This document shows positions 39,578 to 48,934 of a stretch of DNA of 64,000 nt, one piece after another (positions within the stretch are counted from its first letter, which is position 1; every line of letters starts with the position of its first letter). A program made the position numbers and the translations under genes. The stretch lies in contig JEMX01000012.1 in NCBI GenBank assembly GCA_000585055.1, positions 2,075 to 66,074 of the forward strand, written 5' to 3'. Below the pieces are notes generated by a model that saw only the letters and a list, made by a program, of their open reading frames with translations, did not search any database and had not been told where the DNA came from. The stretch is from Candidatus Accumulibacter appositus (GTDB lineage: Bacteria; Pseudomonadota; Gammaproteobacteria; Burkholderiales; Rhodocyclaceae).

Positions 39578-40726
39578 ATGCTTGCGTCAATACTAATGAC
39601 GGTTCGCAAACGGCGGCAGCCAATCATCCGTCTGGCACTCTCCACGATGGTCGCAGCCCTCCTGCTCGGCGCGCTTGCTTGTTCGCCGCCGGAGCCGGTG
39701 CGCATCGGTTTTCTCGGCGGACTCTCGGGGCGCGTCGCCGACCTCGGTATTGGCGGTCGCAACGGTGCCATGCTCGCCGTCGAGATGCGCAACCGACAAG
39801 GCGGAATCAACGGTCGACCAATCGAACTGATCGCCGAGGACGACCGGCAGGACGTCGAAGTCGCCAAACAGGCCGCTGGCCGACTGCTGGCCCAAAAACC
39901 CGAGGTGGTCATCGGTCCAATGACCAGCGCCATGGCTTTGGCGATCCTGCCGCAGTTCAACACTGCCGGCGTCCCTCTAATCTCTCCGACGGTGACGACG
40001 AACGCGCTGACGGGTCTCGACGATCAATTCTTCCGAGTCGTCGCACCCACTGCGGCGCACGTCTCCAAGTCGGCTGAATACCACTTCCGAGAAAACGGTC
40101 TGCGGCGCCCAGTACTCGTCTGTGACCTCCGCAACAAGGCCTATAGCGAGAGCTGGGCAGGCGATTTCCGAACCGCCTTCGAGCGCCTCGGTGGAGAAAT
40201 CATTGCCGAAGTGGGTTTCGAATCAGGTCAATCGCTGGCCGCGCTGGCAAGCAGCGTTCTCGCCGAACAGCCTGACGGGGTGGTCATCATCGCCAATTCG
40301 GTGGATACCGCCTTGCTGGTCCAGCAACTACGCATGCGTGCTGCCGATCTGCGTATCGCCACATCCGAATGGGCGGCTACCGAACGCCTGCTCGAGCTTG
40401 GCGGCCGCGCCGTTGAAGGGCTGGTGGTCGCCCAATACGTCGACCGCGGCAGCACCTCCCCGGCGTATCTGGCGTTCCTGCGTGCCTATCGCGAGCGCTT
40501 CGCCCACGAGCCGGGCTTCCCCGGATTGACGGGCTTCGACGCCACCAATGTCGCACTCGACGCCCTTGCTGCCAGATCCAGAGGACAGACCCTAAAACAG
40601 GCACTGCTCACACAGGCCTCCTTCGCTGGCGCGCAGTCGCCGATCCGCTTCGATGCCGGCGGCGACACGCGGCGCGATACTTTCCTATCGGTCATACGCG
40701 ATGGCAAGTTCGAGTCGCTGCAATAG
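39578..40726 (+). CDS. Periplasmic amino-acid-binding lipoprotein (type I ABC binding protein family)
   Basis: A 382-aa LivK-type solute-binding protein. The start MLASILMTVRKRRQ has GGAGGG six bases upstream. A lipoprotein signal ends in LLGALACS, so the mature protein starts at the lipid-modified Cys. The binding domain begins RIGFLGGLSGRVADLGIGGRN and has GGINGRPIELIAEDDRQD and GPMTSAMALAILPQF. No permease or ATPase genes are nearby. The next gene, 92 bp downstream, is a membrane GGDEF-EAL sensor, so it may present its ligand to that sensor rather than to a transporter. Confidence 0.9.
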   Translation: MLASILMTVRKRRQPIIRLALSTMVAALLLGALACSPPEPVRIGFLGGLSGRVADLGIGGRNGAMLAVEMRNRQGGINGRPIELIAEDDRQDVEVAKQAAGRLLAQKPEVVIGPMTSAMALAILPQFNTAGVPLISPTVTTNALTGLDDQFFRVVAPTAAHVSKSAEYHFRENGLRRPVLVCDLRNKAYSESWAGDFRTAFERLGGEIIAEVGFESGQSLAALASSVLAEQPDGVVIIANSVDTALLVQQLRMRAADLRIATSEWAATERLLELGGRAVEGLVVAQYVDRGSTSPAYLAFLRAYRERFAHEPGFPGLTGFDATNVALDALAARSRGQTLKQALLTQASFAGAQSPIRFDAGGDTRRDTFLSVIRDGKFESLQ

Positions 40727-40818
40727 GCGCCGCCATCGATCCCGCAAGAGGCTCGGCCTTGGCGCCGTAATGGGGCCGTGCCGAGGTGTCCTGGCCTAGC
40801 TGGCCGAGGATTGGCGAT

Positions 40819-43800
40819 ATGGCACGCTCTCTTCGCTTGTGGCTTGCCCTGAGCCTGTCGGCGGTCGTTGCCATGGCCACCGTGGTGGTGGTCGCCTTCC
40901 TGCTCGGGGTACTGCTGCCGCTGCTGAACGATCAGGTGGAGAGCAGTAACCGTGCGCTGGCAGTCGCCTTGGCGCGACAGGTGGACGACTTTCTGCAGGG
41001 CTCGGCAGGCGAACTCGAACGCATCGCTGCCGAAATCGAAGCAATTCCCGCGAGCGCACGCCGAGGGGCTCGGGTAATTATCGACACCCAGGTCAACGCG
41101 CACGCACCATTGGACGCGCTCTACGTTCTCGATGCCAACGCCCGGGTCAGCGATGTGGGTCTGCCGCTCGCGCGTCGAAGTGGCCGCGATGAGCTGCTGG
41201 GGCTCGACTTCTCGGCACGAAGTTTCCTTCGCGCCGCACGTTCCAGCGGCAGCACGAGCTGGTCCGACACCTACCTGTCGCAGCGTGGCAAGATCGTCGT
41301 CGCCATCACCGTGCCGCTGGATAAAGCGGCATTCACCCTCGGCGCCGGCTCGACGCTGGTCGGTGAAATCGATCTCCGGCACTTGTCGGCGCATATCATG
41401 GAACTCGGGCGCGCCGCCGCCCTGCTGCCGATCGTCATCGACCGTCTCGGGCAGGTCGTCGCGCATCCGGACGCTGACCGCGCTGCGCGTCAGGAAAATC
41501 TCGCCAACCTGCCGCTCGTGCAGGCCGCTCTTGCCGGGCGCTTCGGGACCGGTCGTTTTGCCCTCGACGGGCAGGCGCACATCGGCACCGTGGTGCCGGT
41601 GGGCGACTCCGGCTGGCTGACACTGGTGGCACAGCCGACGGAGATCGCGTTCGCGACCATGCGTTCGACCTTGCTGGCCATCGCCGGAGGCCTTGCCGTG
41701 GCCCTTGCGCTGGCGGTGCTCGGCGCCTACATCTATGGCCAGCGCCTGGTTCGGCGGATCGCCGACTTCGGGCGCCATGTTCAGGCCATCGCCGACGGTG
41801 ACTACGCGGCGCCGCTTCCCTCCTCGCGAGCCGCGGAGCTGGAAAACCTGGCGTCGAGCATGCGCCGCATGGCCAACGCCATCCTCGAACGCGAAGCGGC
41901 ACTGGCGGCATCCGAAGAGCACTATCACGCCTTGTTCAGAGGCGCGCCACTGCCCTATCAGTCGGTGGACCTCGCTAACTACCGGCTGGTCGAGGTCAAC
42001 GACGCCTGGCTGGCCCTGCTCGGTTACGAGCGTGCCGAGGTCATCGGCCAGCCGATCAGCGCCTTCCTGGAGGCGCGTTATTGGCCGGTATTGCAGGAGG
42101 CCTTTCCGACAGACGTCGAGCAAGGGCAGATCAAGGATCTGCTGCTCGACTTGCGGTGCAAAGACGGCAAGTCGATCACCGTTCAGGCCAGCGGCCGCAT
42201 CCATCGGACACCGCAAGGCGGGGCGTGCAGCCATTGCATCCTTACCGATATCAGCGAACGCCAACGCCGCGACGAAGCGCAACAGCGGTCAGCCGCACTG
42301 CTCAAGCATCAGGCCGAAAGGGCTCTAGCGATGCTTGAACTACCCAAGGCTGCCGAGCAAATGGAGGAAAGCGCCTTCATCCAGCACGGGCTCGCCGTAG
42401 TCGAGAAATTGACCGGCAGCCGGGTCTCTTTCCTCTCTCTCGCACGGGCCGATCAGCACAGTATCGACTCCGTGAGCTGGTCGCAGGGAACGCGCAGCGG
42501 TGCTTCGCGGGCGCTTGCCGACAGGCTTTGTAGCAGCAGTCTGGCCGATCTCTGGGACGAAGCCTTACGGCAGCGCTCGCCCCTGGTTTTCAACGACCAG
42601 CCGACAAGCCCGGCCAGCGTTCAGCGGCTGGCGCTTGCCGGGCTCGAACGGCTGATCGGCGTACCAGTGGTCGAGGGGGGGCTGGGGCGCATGCTGCTTG
42701 GCGTCGGCAACAAGGCCGAGCCCTACAGCGACAGTGACATCGAGACTACCCGCCTGATCGGCCAGGATATCTGGCGGATCGTCAATCAGCGTCGCGCCGA
42801 GCAGGCGCAGCGTCTGGCGGCAACGGTCTTCTCGGCAAGCACTTCGGCGATCTGTATCACCAACGGCGAGGAGCGCATCGTCTCGGCCAACCCGGCGCTG
42901 ACCACGATCACCGGTTACGCACAGCACGAGGTCATCGGTGAAACACCCGGGCTGTTTTCCGCCGCACTGCAGAGCGACGGCCCGGCTCTCGATGACTGGT
43001 CGACGATCGCGGCGGATGGCTTGTGGCAGGGGGAAGTCTGGCAGCGCCGCAAGAACGGTGAAGTCTTTCCGGCCTGGCTGACGGTTACCGTGGTCAAGAG
43101 CGCCGATGGGACGGTCACCCACTACACCGGTAGTTTCGACGATATCAGCGAACGCAAGCAGTCCGAGGCGCACATCCACTTCCTCGCCCACCACGATGTG
43201 CTGACCAGGTTGCCCAACCGTACGCTGCTCGAGGACCGCATTCGCCAGGCGCTCGCCAAATCCAGGCGCGAGGCTACGCATACGGCGGTGCTTTTCCTCG
43301 ACCTCGATCGCTTCAAGCTGATCAACGATACGCTGGGTCATGACGTCGGCGACCAGCTCCTGGCGCGTGTTGCCGAGCGTCTCAGCAAGGTGCTGCGCGA
43401 AACCGAAACCGTCGCCCGGCTCGGCGGCGACGAGTTCATCATCGTAATTCCCGACGTGGCCGACGTTGAGCGCGTGGCGCGGGTCGCGCGCAAGGTGCTC
43501 GCCGCCGTTGCGGCGCCACAGTTGGTCGGCAAGCGTCCGCTGCACGTGACACCAAGTATCGGCATCAGCATCTATCCGGAAGACGGCGAAGATGTGCCTA
43601 GCCTGCTACGCAATGCCGACACGGCGATGTATCACGCCAAGGAGCGCGGTCGTAACAACTTTCAGTTCTTCACCCAGGTCATGAACCAGGCGGTGATCGA
43701 GCGCGTGTCGATCGAGAACGACCTGCGCACCGCCATTGAACGCGGCGAGTTCGAACTCTTCTACCAACCGCAGGTTGACCGCCGCAGTGGCGAGACCACC

Positions 43801-44496
43801 GGCATGGAAGCGCTGATTCGCTGGCACCACCCGCAGCTGGGCCTCGTCGCGCCGGATCGCTTCATCCCGGTTGCCGAGGAAACGGGCCTCATTATTCCGA
43901 TCGGCGAGTGGGTCCTGCGCGAGGCCTGTCAGCAGGCGAAACGTTGGCACGGTGCTGGCCAGAACGGCCTGCGGATTAGCGTCAACCTCTCGGCACGCCA
44001 GTTGCAGCAGGGCGACCTGTGCGAGCGGATCGCCGCCATTCTCTCCGAAGCGAACTTGCCGCCCTTGACTCTCGAACTCGAATTGACCGAGAGCCTGCTG
44101 ATGAACGACCCCCTGGCCGCCGTCCAGCTGCTGCAGGGACTCGCTGCCCTGGGCGTGCGCCTGGCCATCGACGACTTTGGTACCGGCTACTCGAGTCTCG
44201 CCTACCTCAAGCGTTTTCCGGTCTCGCGACTGAAGATCGACCGCTCGTTCGTGCGCGACCTGTCGACCGACGCCAACGACGCGGCCATTGTGCACGCCGT
44301 CGTGGCCATGGCCAAGAGCCTGAAAATGGAAGTCATCGCCGAGGGCGTCGAAACCGTCGAGCAGCTGAATTTCCTTGCCGCACACGGCTGCTTCGCGGTG
44401 CAGGGCTTCCTGTTCAGCCGGCCGCGGCCGGCTGCAGAATTCACCCGCTTCCACTTTACCTTGCCGCCGGCCAATGGCACGGAGGAGATACGATGA
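40819..44496 (+). CDS. Membrane sensor diguanylate cyclase/phosphodiesterase (dCache-like, HAMP, PAS, GAF, PAS, GGDEF, EAL)
   Basis: A 1225-aa regulator of c-di-GMP. An N-terminal membrane helix ([19 protein letters not shown]) is followed by a periplasmic ligand-binding region (about 35-285), then a second helix ([22 protein letters not shown]) and a HAMP segment. Downstream are a PAS domain ([15 protein letters not shown]), a GAF-like domain (about 510-660) and a second PAS. The GGDEF domain has the intact motif [10 protein letters not shown]; the EAL domain has [27 protein letters not shown] and the other metal/c-di-GMP residues, so both activities are possible. The start at 40819 has GAGGA upstream. 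The adjacent binding lipoprotein may be its sensory partner. Confidence 0.92.
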   Translation: MARSLRLWLALSLSAVVAMATVVVVAFLLGVLLPLLNDQVESSNRALAVALARQVDDFLQGSAGELERIAAEIEAIPASARRGARVIIDTQVNAHAPLDALYVLDANARVSDVGLPLARRSGRDELLGLDFSARSFLRAARSSGSTSWSDTYLSQRGKIVVAITVPLDKAAFTLGAGSTLVGEIDLRHLSAHIMELGRAAALLPIVIDRLGQVVAHPDADRAARQENLANLPLVQAALAGRFGTGRFALDGQAHIGTVVPVGDSGWLTLVAQPTEIAFATMRSTLLAIAGGLAVALALAVLGAYIYGQRLVRRIADFGRHVQAIADGDYAAPLPSSRAAELENLASSMRRMANAILEREAALAASEEHYHALFRGAPLPYQSVDLANYRLVEVNDAWLALLGYERAEVIGQPISAFLEARYWPVLQEAFPTDVEQGQIKDLLLDLRCKDGKSITVQASGRIHRTPQGGACSHCILTDISERQRRDEAQQRSAALLKHQAERALAMLELPKAAEQMEESAFIQHGLAVVEKLTGSRVSFLSLARADQHSIDSVSWSQGTRSGASRALADRLCSSSLADLWDEALRQRSPLVFNDQPTSPASVQRLALAGLERLIGVPVVEGGLGRMLLGVGNKAEPYSDSDIETTRLIGQDIWRIVNQRRAEQAQRLAATVFSASTSAICITNGEERIVSANPALTTITGYAQHEVIGETPGLFSAALQSDGPALDDWSTIAADGLWQGEVWQRRKNGEVFPAWLTVTVVKSADGTVTHYTGSFDDISERKQSEAHIHFLAHHDVLTRLPNRTLLEDRIRQALAKSRREATHTAVLFLDLDRFKLINDTLGHDVGDQLLARVAERLSKVLRETETVARLGGDEFIIVIPDVADVERVARVARKVLAAVAAPQLVGKRPLHVTPSIGISIYPEDGEDVPSLLRNADTAMYHAKERGRNNFQFFTQVMNQAVIERVSIENDLRTAIERGEFELFYQPQVDRRSGETTGMEALIRWHHPQLGLVAPDRFIPVAEETGLIIPIGEWVLREACQQAKRWHGAGQNGLRISVNLSARQLQQGDLCERIAAILSEANLPPLTLELELTESLLMNDPLAAVQLLQGLAALGVRLAIDDFGTGYSSLAYLKRFPVSRLKIDRSFVRDLSTDANDAAIVHAVVAMAKSLKMEVIAEGVETVEQLNFLAAHGCFAVQGFLFSRPRPAAEFTRFHFTLPPANGTEEIR

Positions 44497-44740
44497 AGCC
44501 ACGCAAGCTCGTTGTCTGCAGTGACGGAACCTGGTGCAGCCCGGAGCAGGAAATGGGCGCCCTGCCGGCTCCGGTAGCGCCGCTGGCACAGGCCCGATCG
44601 AGGGGGAGACCTTCACCATCGGCGAGCAGTGCGCTTTCAAACCGCAGCGCTCGGGCTACCTGTATTGCTACGCCAATGATGCCTGGAAGTTCTATGGCAA
44701 CAACTGCGGCCAGGTGAGCGTCACCGTCAGCCGCAAATGA
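44493..44740 (+). pseudogene. DUF2235-type gene remnant, internally deleted and frameshifted
   Basis: The ATG overlaps the end of the GGDEF-EAL gene (ATGA). The first frame begins [14 protein letters not shown], matching the N-terminus of DUF2235 hydrolases, and runs through SPEQEMGALPAPV. The other frame continues as EGETFTIGEQCAFKPQRSG then YLYCYANDAWKFYGNNCGQV, which looks like the C-terminal end of proteins in the same or a lectin-like family. The two halves are in different frames and lack several hundred residues, so the simplest reading is a deletion that joined both ends. Confidence 0.6.
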
Positions 44741-44835
44741 GCGCCACCCGCTGCCCCCGCAAGCACGCTCACGGCAAGTCCCCTGGCCGGGATTGCAGCC
44801 GGGAGAAAGCGCTGCGCCTCATCGGCCTATGCGGC

Positions 44836-47190
44836 CTATTCGAACGGCGTCGCGAGCACCACCCGGAAGCCGATGTCGCCATCGCGGTCATCGGGCGAGA
44901 ACTCCTCTCGCTTGGCGGTTCGCAGGTCACCCGGGAAATCGAGCCACGACCCGCCGCGCAGCGTGCGCGAAACCTCGCCGCCGATCTGCGTGCTGGCTGG
45001 ATGGTCGTACTCGTTCAGACACCACTCCCAGACGTTGCCGGCGAGGTCGGCAACCGCCTCTCCTTCGGGAGCGCCCAGCGGATACATGCCGACGGCCATG
45101 GTTCTGCCGGTGCCGCTCTCATGGCTGTTGGCGCGCGCCGGGTTCCAGTCGTTTCCCCATGGATATTTTCGTTTCATGACGCCACCCTGAGCGACCCACT
45201 GCCACTCCCATTCGGTCGGCAGACGAATGATCATTCCCGCACCCGCTGCTGAGTGCTCGCTCAGCCAGCGGCAGAAAGCGACGGCGTCGCTCCAGGCAAT
45301 ATTGATCGCCGGGTGGTTCTGGAAACCCCAACGCGTATCGCCCGGTTGTTTGCGCTGCACCAGCTTTCGCCACCAGCGGCGATCGTGATAGCCATCCTCG
45401 GCGTTCAGGAACGCGCCGTACTGCTGCCAGGTGATCGGGTAGCGGGAAATGCGCAGCGGTTTCACCGTGAACACCTCGGTCGCTTTGCCTTCGAGCTGCA
45501 CTTCTCCGCCGTTGGCAATATCGATCCATACGATATCCGGTAGACCCGCGGCGGTCAGCCCGACGCCGCGGCGTGGATCGCCCATCTGATTGAGACGCAG
45601 CCCAATCTCTTCGCGGCGGTGGTGCTGCGTCCTGTCACTGGCCAATTCATCAAGCAAGCGTAGCGGTTCGGGTCGCAGAAAGCGGTGCAAGGTCTTGTCC
45701 AGGCTGTCTGCGAGCGTGCGCCATGCCGCAATGCCGGGGTCGCAAAAGTCGTCAGGATCGAGCACCGGCACGCGGTGGCTGAGTTCAAGCAAGGCCAGCA
45801 ACACCGGCTTCTGCCGCTCCCAACTCCAGAGCCGCGGATCGTTAGCGGGCCGGCCAGCAGCGGTCGAACCTGCCTCCTGCGCGACGAGCTGCCACCATTC
45901 CCTGGCGGCCATTTTCGCCTGCCGACGTAGCGACAGGCTGTCGCGATAGCGGGCGCACCACTGCCGCAAGCGCGGCCAATGGATGAGCAGCGTCTCGTGG
46001 GCGAGCTCGACGTGCTGATCGTCCGGCTCGGACAGAAAGCCCTGTCCGCGCAAGGCATCGACCAGCCGGCTGATCTGCCTGTCGACACGCAGCGGGGCGA
46101 TTTCGACTGTGCGCCGCGTCGGCACCTCGTCGATCACCGTTGCCAGCTCGGCAAATAACTGCGCACAGGCGAGTTCGAGGGCTGGCTCGCTGTCGATCAG
46201 GCGTTCGATACTGGCCGCCGCCGTGTCCATGATGCTCGCCAGCCCGCCCATACGTTCATAGGCCGCCAGGGTCATTCCTTCCTCGGCGTCACGCTGTTCA
46301 AACAAGCGTTCGAGGGTCAAGGCGATCAGCGGCAGCGCGCCCGTGCTCCCGCTGGCCGCAGCGATGAGCGTCGACACCAGCTCGGTTTGCACCGGGACAC
46401 CACAGGCCTGCGCCGGGCCGCGAATGATCGCCGCCAGCTGTTCTTCATCCTTGACCGGTTGGAGGGCGACCAGCGAGGCCCGAAACAGGTCTTCACCCAG
46501 CCATTCCATCAGGCGAACGGTGAATTCGCTGCGCAGCGTCAGCACCAGATACAGCCCCTCCATGTCGAGCAGTGCGCCGAAGAACTGACGGAAGCGGCGC
46601 GCACAGGTCACCGGCGTTTGCGCAAACAACTCCTCGAACTGGTCGAAGAGCAGGAGCATGGGCCGCTTTCGCTGGCGCAGCAGATCGACGCAGGCGGCAG
46701 CGAGGCGCTCCTGCGACGATTTCGACGCGCCGGCCTCTGCCAGCGCACGCCGCAGGTGATTGAGCGTCTCCTGATCGGCGGTCGCGCTTGCTCCGGGGGG
46801 CTCGCGACAAAGTACCTCGGCGAGCTGCTGGAAGGGGCTGGCCTGCGGTTCGCAGCGAAGATAGCCGAGCTCGCCGAAAAGCGCCGCCAAGCGCGGCACG
46901 ACGCCGGCGGCGACCAGCGAGGATTTCCCGCTTCCTGAACGGCCGACAACGCTAATCAAGCGCGTTTCGGCCAGGCGTTCAACGACCCGCTCGCTATCCT
47001 CGTCGCGCCCGAAAAAGAACGGATGCGCTTCTGGTGTGAAGGCGGCGAGGCCAGGATAGGGATTTACGGCGGCATCGACCGCAGGATAGCAAACCGGGTT
47101 GGCAGGCCGACCGCTCTGACGCTTTTCCGGCACGGTCGCCCGCTTGGTGGTCTTGTTCGATGGGGGAGGTGCGGCAGCGCTATGAGTCAT
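44836..47190 (-). CDS. STAND-type NTPase fused to a formylglycine-generating-enzyme-like (SUMF1) domain
   Basis: A 784-aa protein with two parts. The N-terminal nSTAND1 NTPase starts NPYPGLAAFTPEAHPFFFGRD; Walker A is GRSGSGKSS (residues 83-91) and Walker B is MLLLFDQFEELF (about 175-185), with the ELAHETLLIHWPRL block near 395. A helical region links to an FGE-sulfatase/SUMF1 domain (about 570-784): YPITWQQYGAFLN, LPTEWEWQWVAQGG, YPWGN, DLAGNVWEWC and LRGGSW. The FGE fold lacks an obvious active-site Cys pair, so it is probably a binding module. STAND proteins act as ATP-dependent switches, often in defence or programmed death. No signal peptide. Confidence 0.88.
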   Translation of the reverse strand: MTHSAAAPPPSNKTTKRATVPEKRQSGRPANPVCYPAVDAAVNPYPGLAAFTPEAHPFFFGRDEDSERVVERLAETRLISVVGRSGSGKSSLVAAGVVPRLAALFGELGYLRCEPQASPFQQLAEVLCREPPGASATADQETLNHLRRALAEAGASKSSQERLAAACVDLLRQRKRPMLLLFDQFEELFAQTPVTCARRFRQFFGALLDMEGLYLVLTLRSEFTVRLMEWLGEDLFRASLVALQPVKDEEQLAAIIRGPAQACGVPVQTELVSTLIAAASGSTGALPLIALTLERLFEQRDAEEGMTLAAYERMGGLASIMDTAAASIERLIDSEPALELACAQLFAELATVIDEVPTRRTVEIAPLRVDRQISRLVDALRGQGFLSEPDDQHVELAHETLLIHWPRLRQWCARYRDSLSLRRQAKMAAREWWQLVAQEAGSTAAGRPANDPRLWSWERQKPVLLALLELSHRVPVLDPDDFCDPGIAAWRTLADSLDKTLHRFLRPEPLRLLDELASDRTQHHRREEIGLRLNQMGDPRRGVGLTAAGLPDIVWIDIANGGEVQLEGKATEVFTVKPLRISRYPITWQQYGAFLNAEDGYHDRRWWRKLVQRKQPGDTRWGFQNHPAINIAWSDAVAFCRWLSEHSAAGAGMIIRLPTEWEWQWVAQGGVMKRKYPWGNDWNPARANSHESGTGRTMAVGMYPLGAPEGEAVADLAGNVWEWCLNEYDHPASTQIGGEVSRTLRGGSWLDFPGDLRTAKREEFSPDDRDGDIGFRVVLATPFE

Positions 47191-47385
47191 TTCAGATCAA
47201 GCCTCAGGCAACATCCTTAGAACATCATAGGCCGAACGGTAGTGAGCTGTCGAGGCGTCGCTCATTGCAGGGGTCGTGATGGTTTCCCTACCCTCGGCCA
47301 CCCTCCAGTAGCGGCGAAGGGCTAATGGCCTGGCGGTGACAGGGTAATTTGGCCTATAGTTGCGGCTTGTTTTCGGAGACCACCC

Positions 47386-48267
47386 ATGACCCCGCTTCGC
47401 CGCCCCAGGCAACCGATTCTGCATACCATTCATCGCGCCCCGCGTACCCCCTCCCCCGCGAAGAGTCCGCCACTGCTTTTCCTGCATGGTGGCTATGTCG
47501 ATGCCCGCTCCTGGGATGTGCACTTCCTTCCCTTCTTCGCCAACCATGGTTACGATTGCCACGCGCTCGATTTCTCCGGCCATGGCGGCAGCGACGGGCG
47601 CGAGTATCTGGATGCCTTGAGTCTCGACGATTATCTGGCCGATGCGCAGCGGGTCATCGCCGGCTTCGACCAAGCGCCGATCGTGATCGGGCATTCGATG
47701 GGTTCCTTCATCGCCGAACGCCTCCTGGAAAAATCGCTCGCTGCGGCAGCTGTCCTGCTGGCGCCGGTGCCGCGCAACGGCACACTGGAGTCGGCGACAA
47801 AGCTGTTGCTGAAATACCCGAAGTTTCTTGGCGAAGTGGTCAACGTGACCCGCGGGCGGGTCAGCGCGACCGCGCTGCACATGATCAAGGACGTCTATTT
47901 TTCGCCGACGACCAAGCCGGAAACGCTGCTCCGTTTCGCGCAGCTGGTGCAACCGGAATCGACACGGGCGATCTGCGACCTGGCACTACTCGGTTGCTGG
48001 CGATGGACGCCGAAGCCGCCACCGGCGCAGCCGGTGCTGGTCCTCGGCGGCAGACTCGACACGGTCTTTCCGCCGCAGCTGATCCGCCCACTTGCGCAGC
48101 GCTGGAACGCTGAGCTCCAGATCGTTCCCGATACCGGGCACGCCTTGATTCTCGATGAGCATTGGAGCGACTGTGCTGCAACCGTACTCGGCTGGCTCGA
48201 ACGGCACGCACCGCAGTTGCCAACGCAAGCGTCGGAGCACACGAGCGAGCTGGCCTGTATCGCCTGA
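47386..48267 (+). CDS. Alpha/beta hydrolase (lysophospholipase-like)
   Basis: A 293-aa hydrolase with FLHGGYVDARSWDVHFLPFF at the oxyanion region, nucleophile elbow GHSMGSF (Ser about 105), Asp in VLGGRLDTVFPPQL and His in PDTGHALILDEHW. It resembles lysophospholipases/monoglyceride lipases of COG2267. GGAGA precedes the ATG. A single gene divergent from the STAND protein gene; substrate unknown. Confidence 0.9.
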   Translation: MTPLRRPRQPILHTIHRAPRTPSPAKSPPLLFLHGGYVDARSWDVHFLPFFANHGYDCHALDFSGHGGSDGREYLDALSLDDYLADAQRVIAGFDQAPIVIGHSMGSFIAERLLEKSLAAAAVLLAPVPRNGTLESATKLLLKYPKFLGEVVNVTRGRVSATALHMIKDVYFSPTTKPETLLRFAQLVQPESTRAICDLALLGCWRWTPKPPPAQPVLVLGGRLDTVFPPQLIRPLAQRWNAELQIVPDTGHALILDEHWSDCAATVLGWLERHAPQLPTQASEHTSELACIA

Positions 48268-48321
48268 GCGCGATATAGGCGCGTATAATGAGCCCTCCCA
48301 CAACCAGCAGAGAGAACCTAA

Positions 48322-48870
48322 ATGGGCCTAGATCGCGTGCCCTCGGGCAAAGCACTCCCGAATGATTTCAACGTCGTCATCGAAATCCCGATGCATGCCG
48401 ATCCGGTTAAATATGAGGTAGACAAGGAAAGTGGACAGGTCTTCGTCGATCGCTTCATGTCCACCGCCATGCACTACCCCTGCAACTACGGGTACATCCC
48501 GCACACCATCGCTGGCGACGACGATCCGGTCGACGTTCTGGTGGTTACCCAGTTCGCACTGCCCCCGGGGGTCGTCGTTCGCTGCCGGCCGATCGGCCTG
48601 TTGGCCATGGAAGACGAGGCCGGGCAGGACGGCAAGCTGCTGGCCGTTCCGGTGGATAGCCTGACGCAAATGTATCGCGACATCGAGTCGCCACGCGACT
48701 TCCCGCAGGTCATTCTCGACCAGATTTCACACTTCTTTGCGCACTACAAGGATCTGGAGCGCGGCAAATTCGTCAAGGTCGCCGGCTGGTTGGGCGTCGA
48801 CGAGGCCAAGAAGGAAATCATGGAGGGCGTGCAGCGCTTCAACGATGCCAAAGATAAGCCGAACTTCTAA
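48322..48870 (+). CDS. ppa: Inorganic pyrophosphatase
   Basis: Hydrolyses pyrophosphate to phosphate. The 182-aa type I enzyme contains VIEIPMHADPVKYEVDK, YPCNYGYIPHT, the signature DDDPVDVLVVT, and KDLERGKFVKVAGW; all metal-binding Asp and Glu residues are present. A TATAAT sequence is at 48284-48289, and AGAGAG precedes the ATG. A terminator hairpin follows at 48895-48916. The enzyme also supports polyphosphate metabolism with PPK2. Confidence 0.97.
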   Translation: MGLDRVPSGKALPNDFNVVIEIPMHADPVKYEVDKESGQVFVDRFMSTAMHYPCNYGYIPHTIAGDDDPVDVLVVTQFALPPGVVVRCRPIGLLAMEDEAGQDGKLLAVPVDSLTQMYRDIESPRDFPQVILDQISHFFAHYKDLERGKFVKVAGWLGVDEAKKEIMEGVQRFNDAKDKPNF

Positions 48871-48894
48871 GCACGGCCTTTCCTTAATCTGATC

Positions 48895-48916
48895 AAGGGG
48901 CGCGCAAGCGCCCCTT
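48895..48916 (+). terminator. Hairpin terminator after ppa
   Basis: AAGGGGCGC, loop GCAA, GCGCCCCTT form a perfect 9-bp stem followed by TCGCT. It ends just before the nadE start. Confidence 0.75.
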
Positions 48917-48934
48917 TCGCTGATGCCCGCGCCC

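Noticed and set aside
40486..42282. Long minus frame opposite the GGDEF-EAL gene
   Set aside because: Phase shadow; the plus strand encodes the conserved domains.
44836..44960. C-terminal FGE segment as a diversity-generating variable region
   Set aside because: Pattern resembles CLec variable sites, but no reverse transcriptase or template repeat is in the window and codons do not show the AAC-derived signature clearly.
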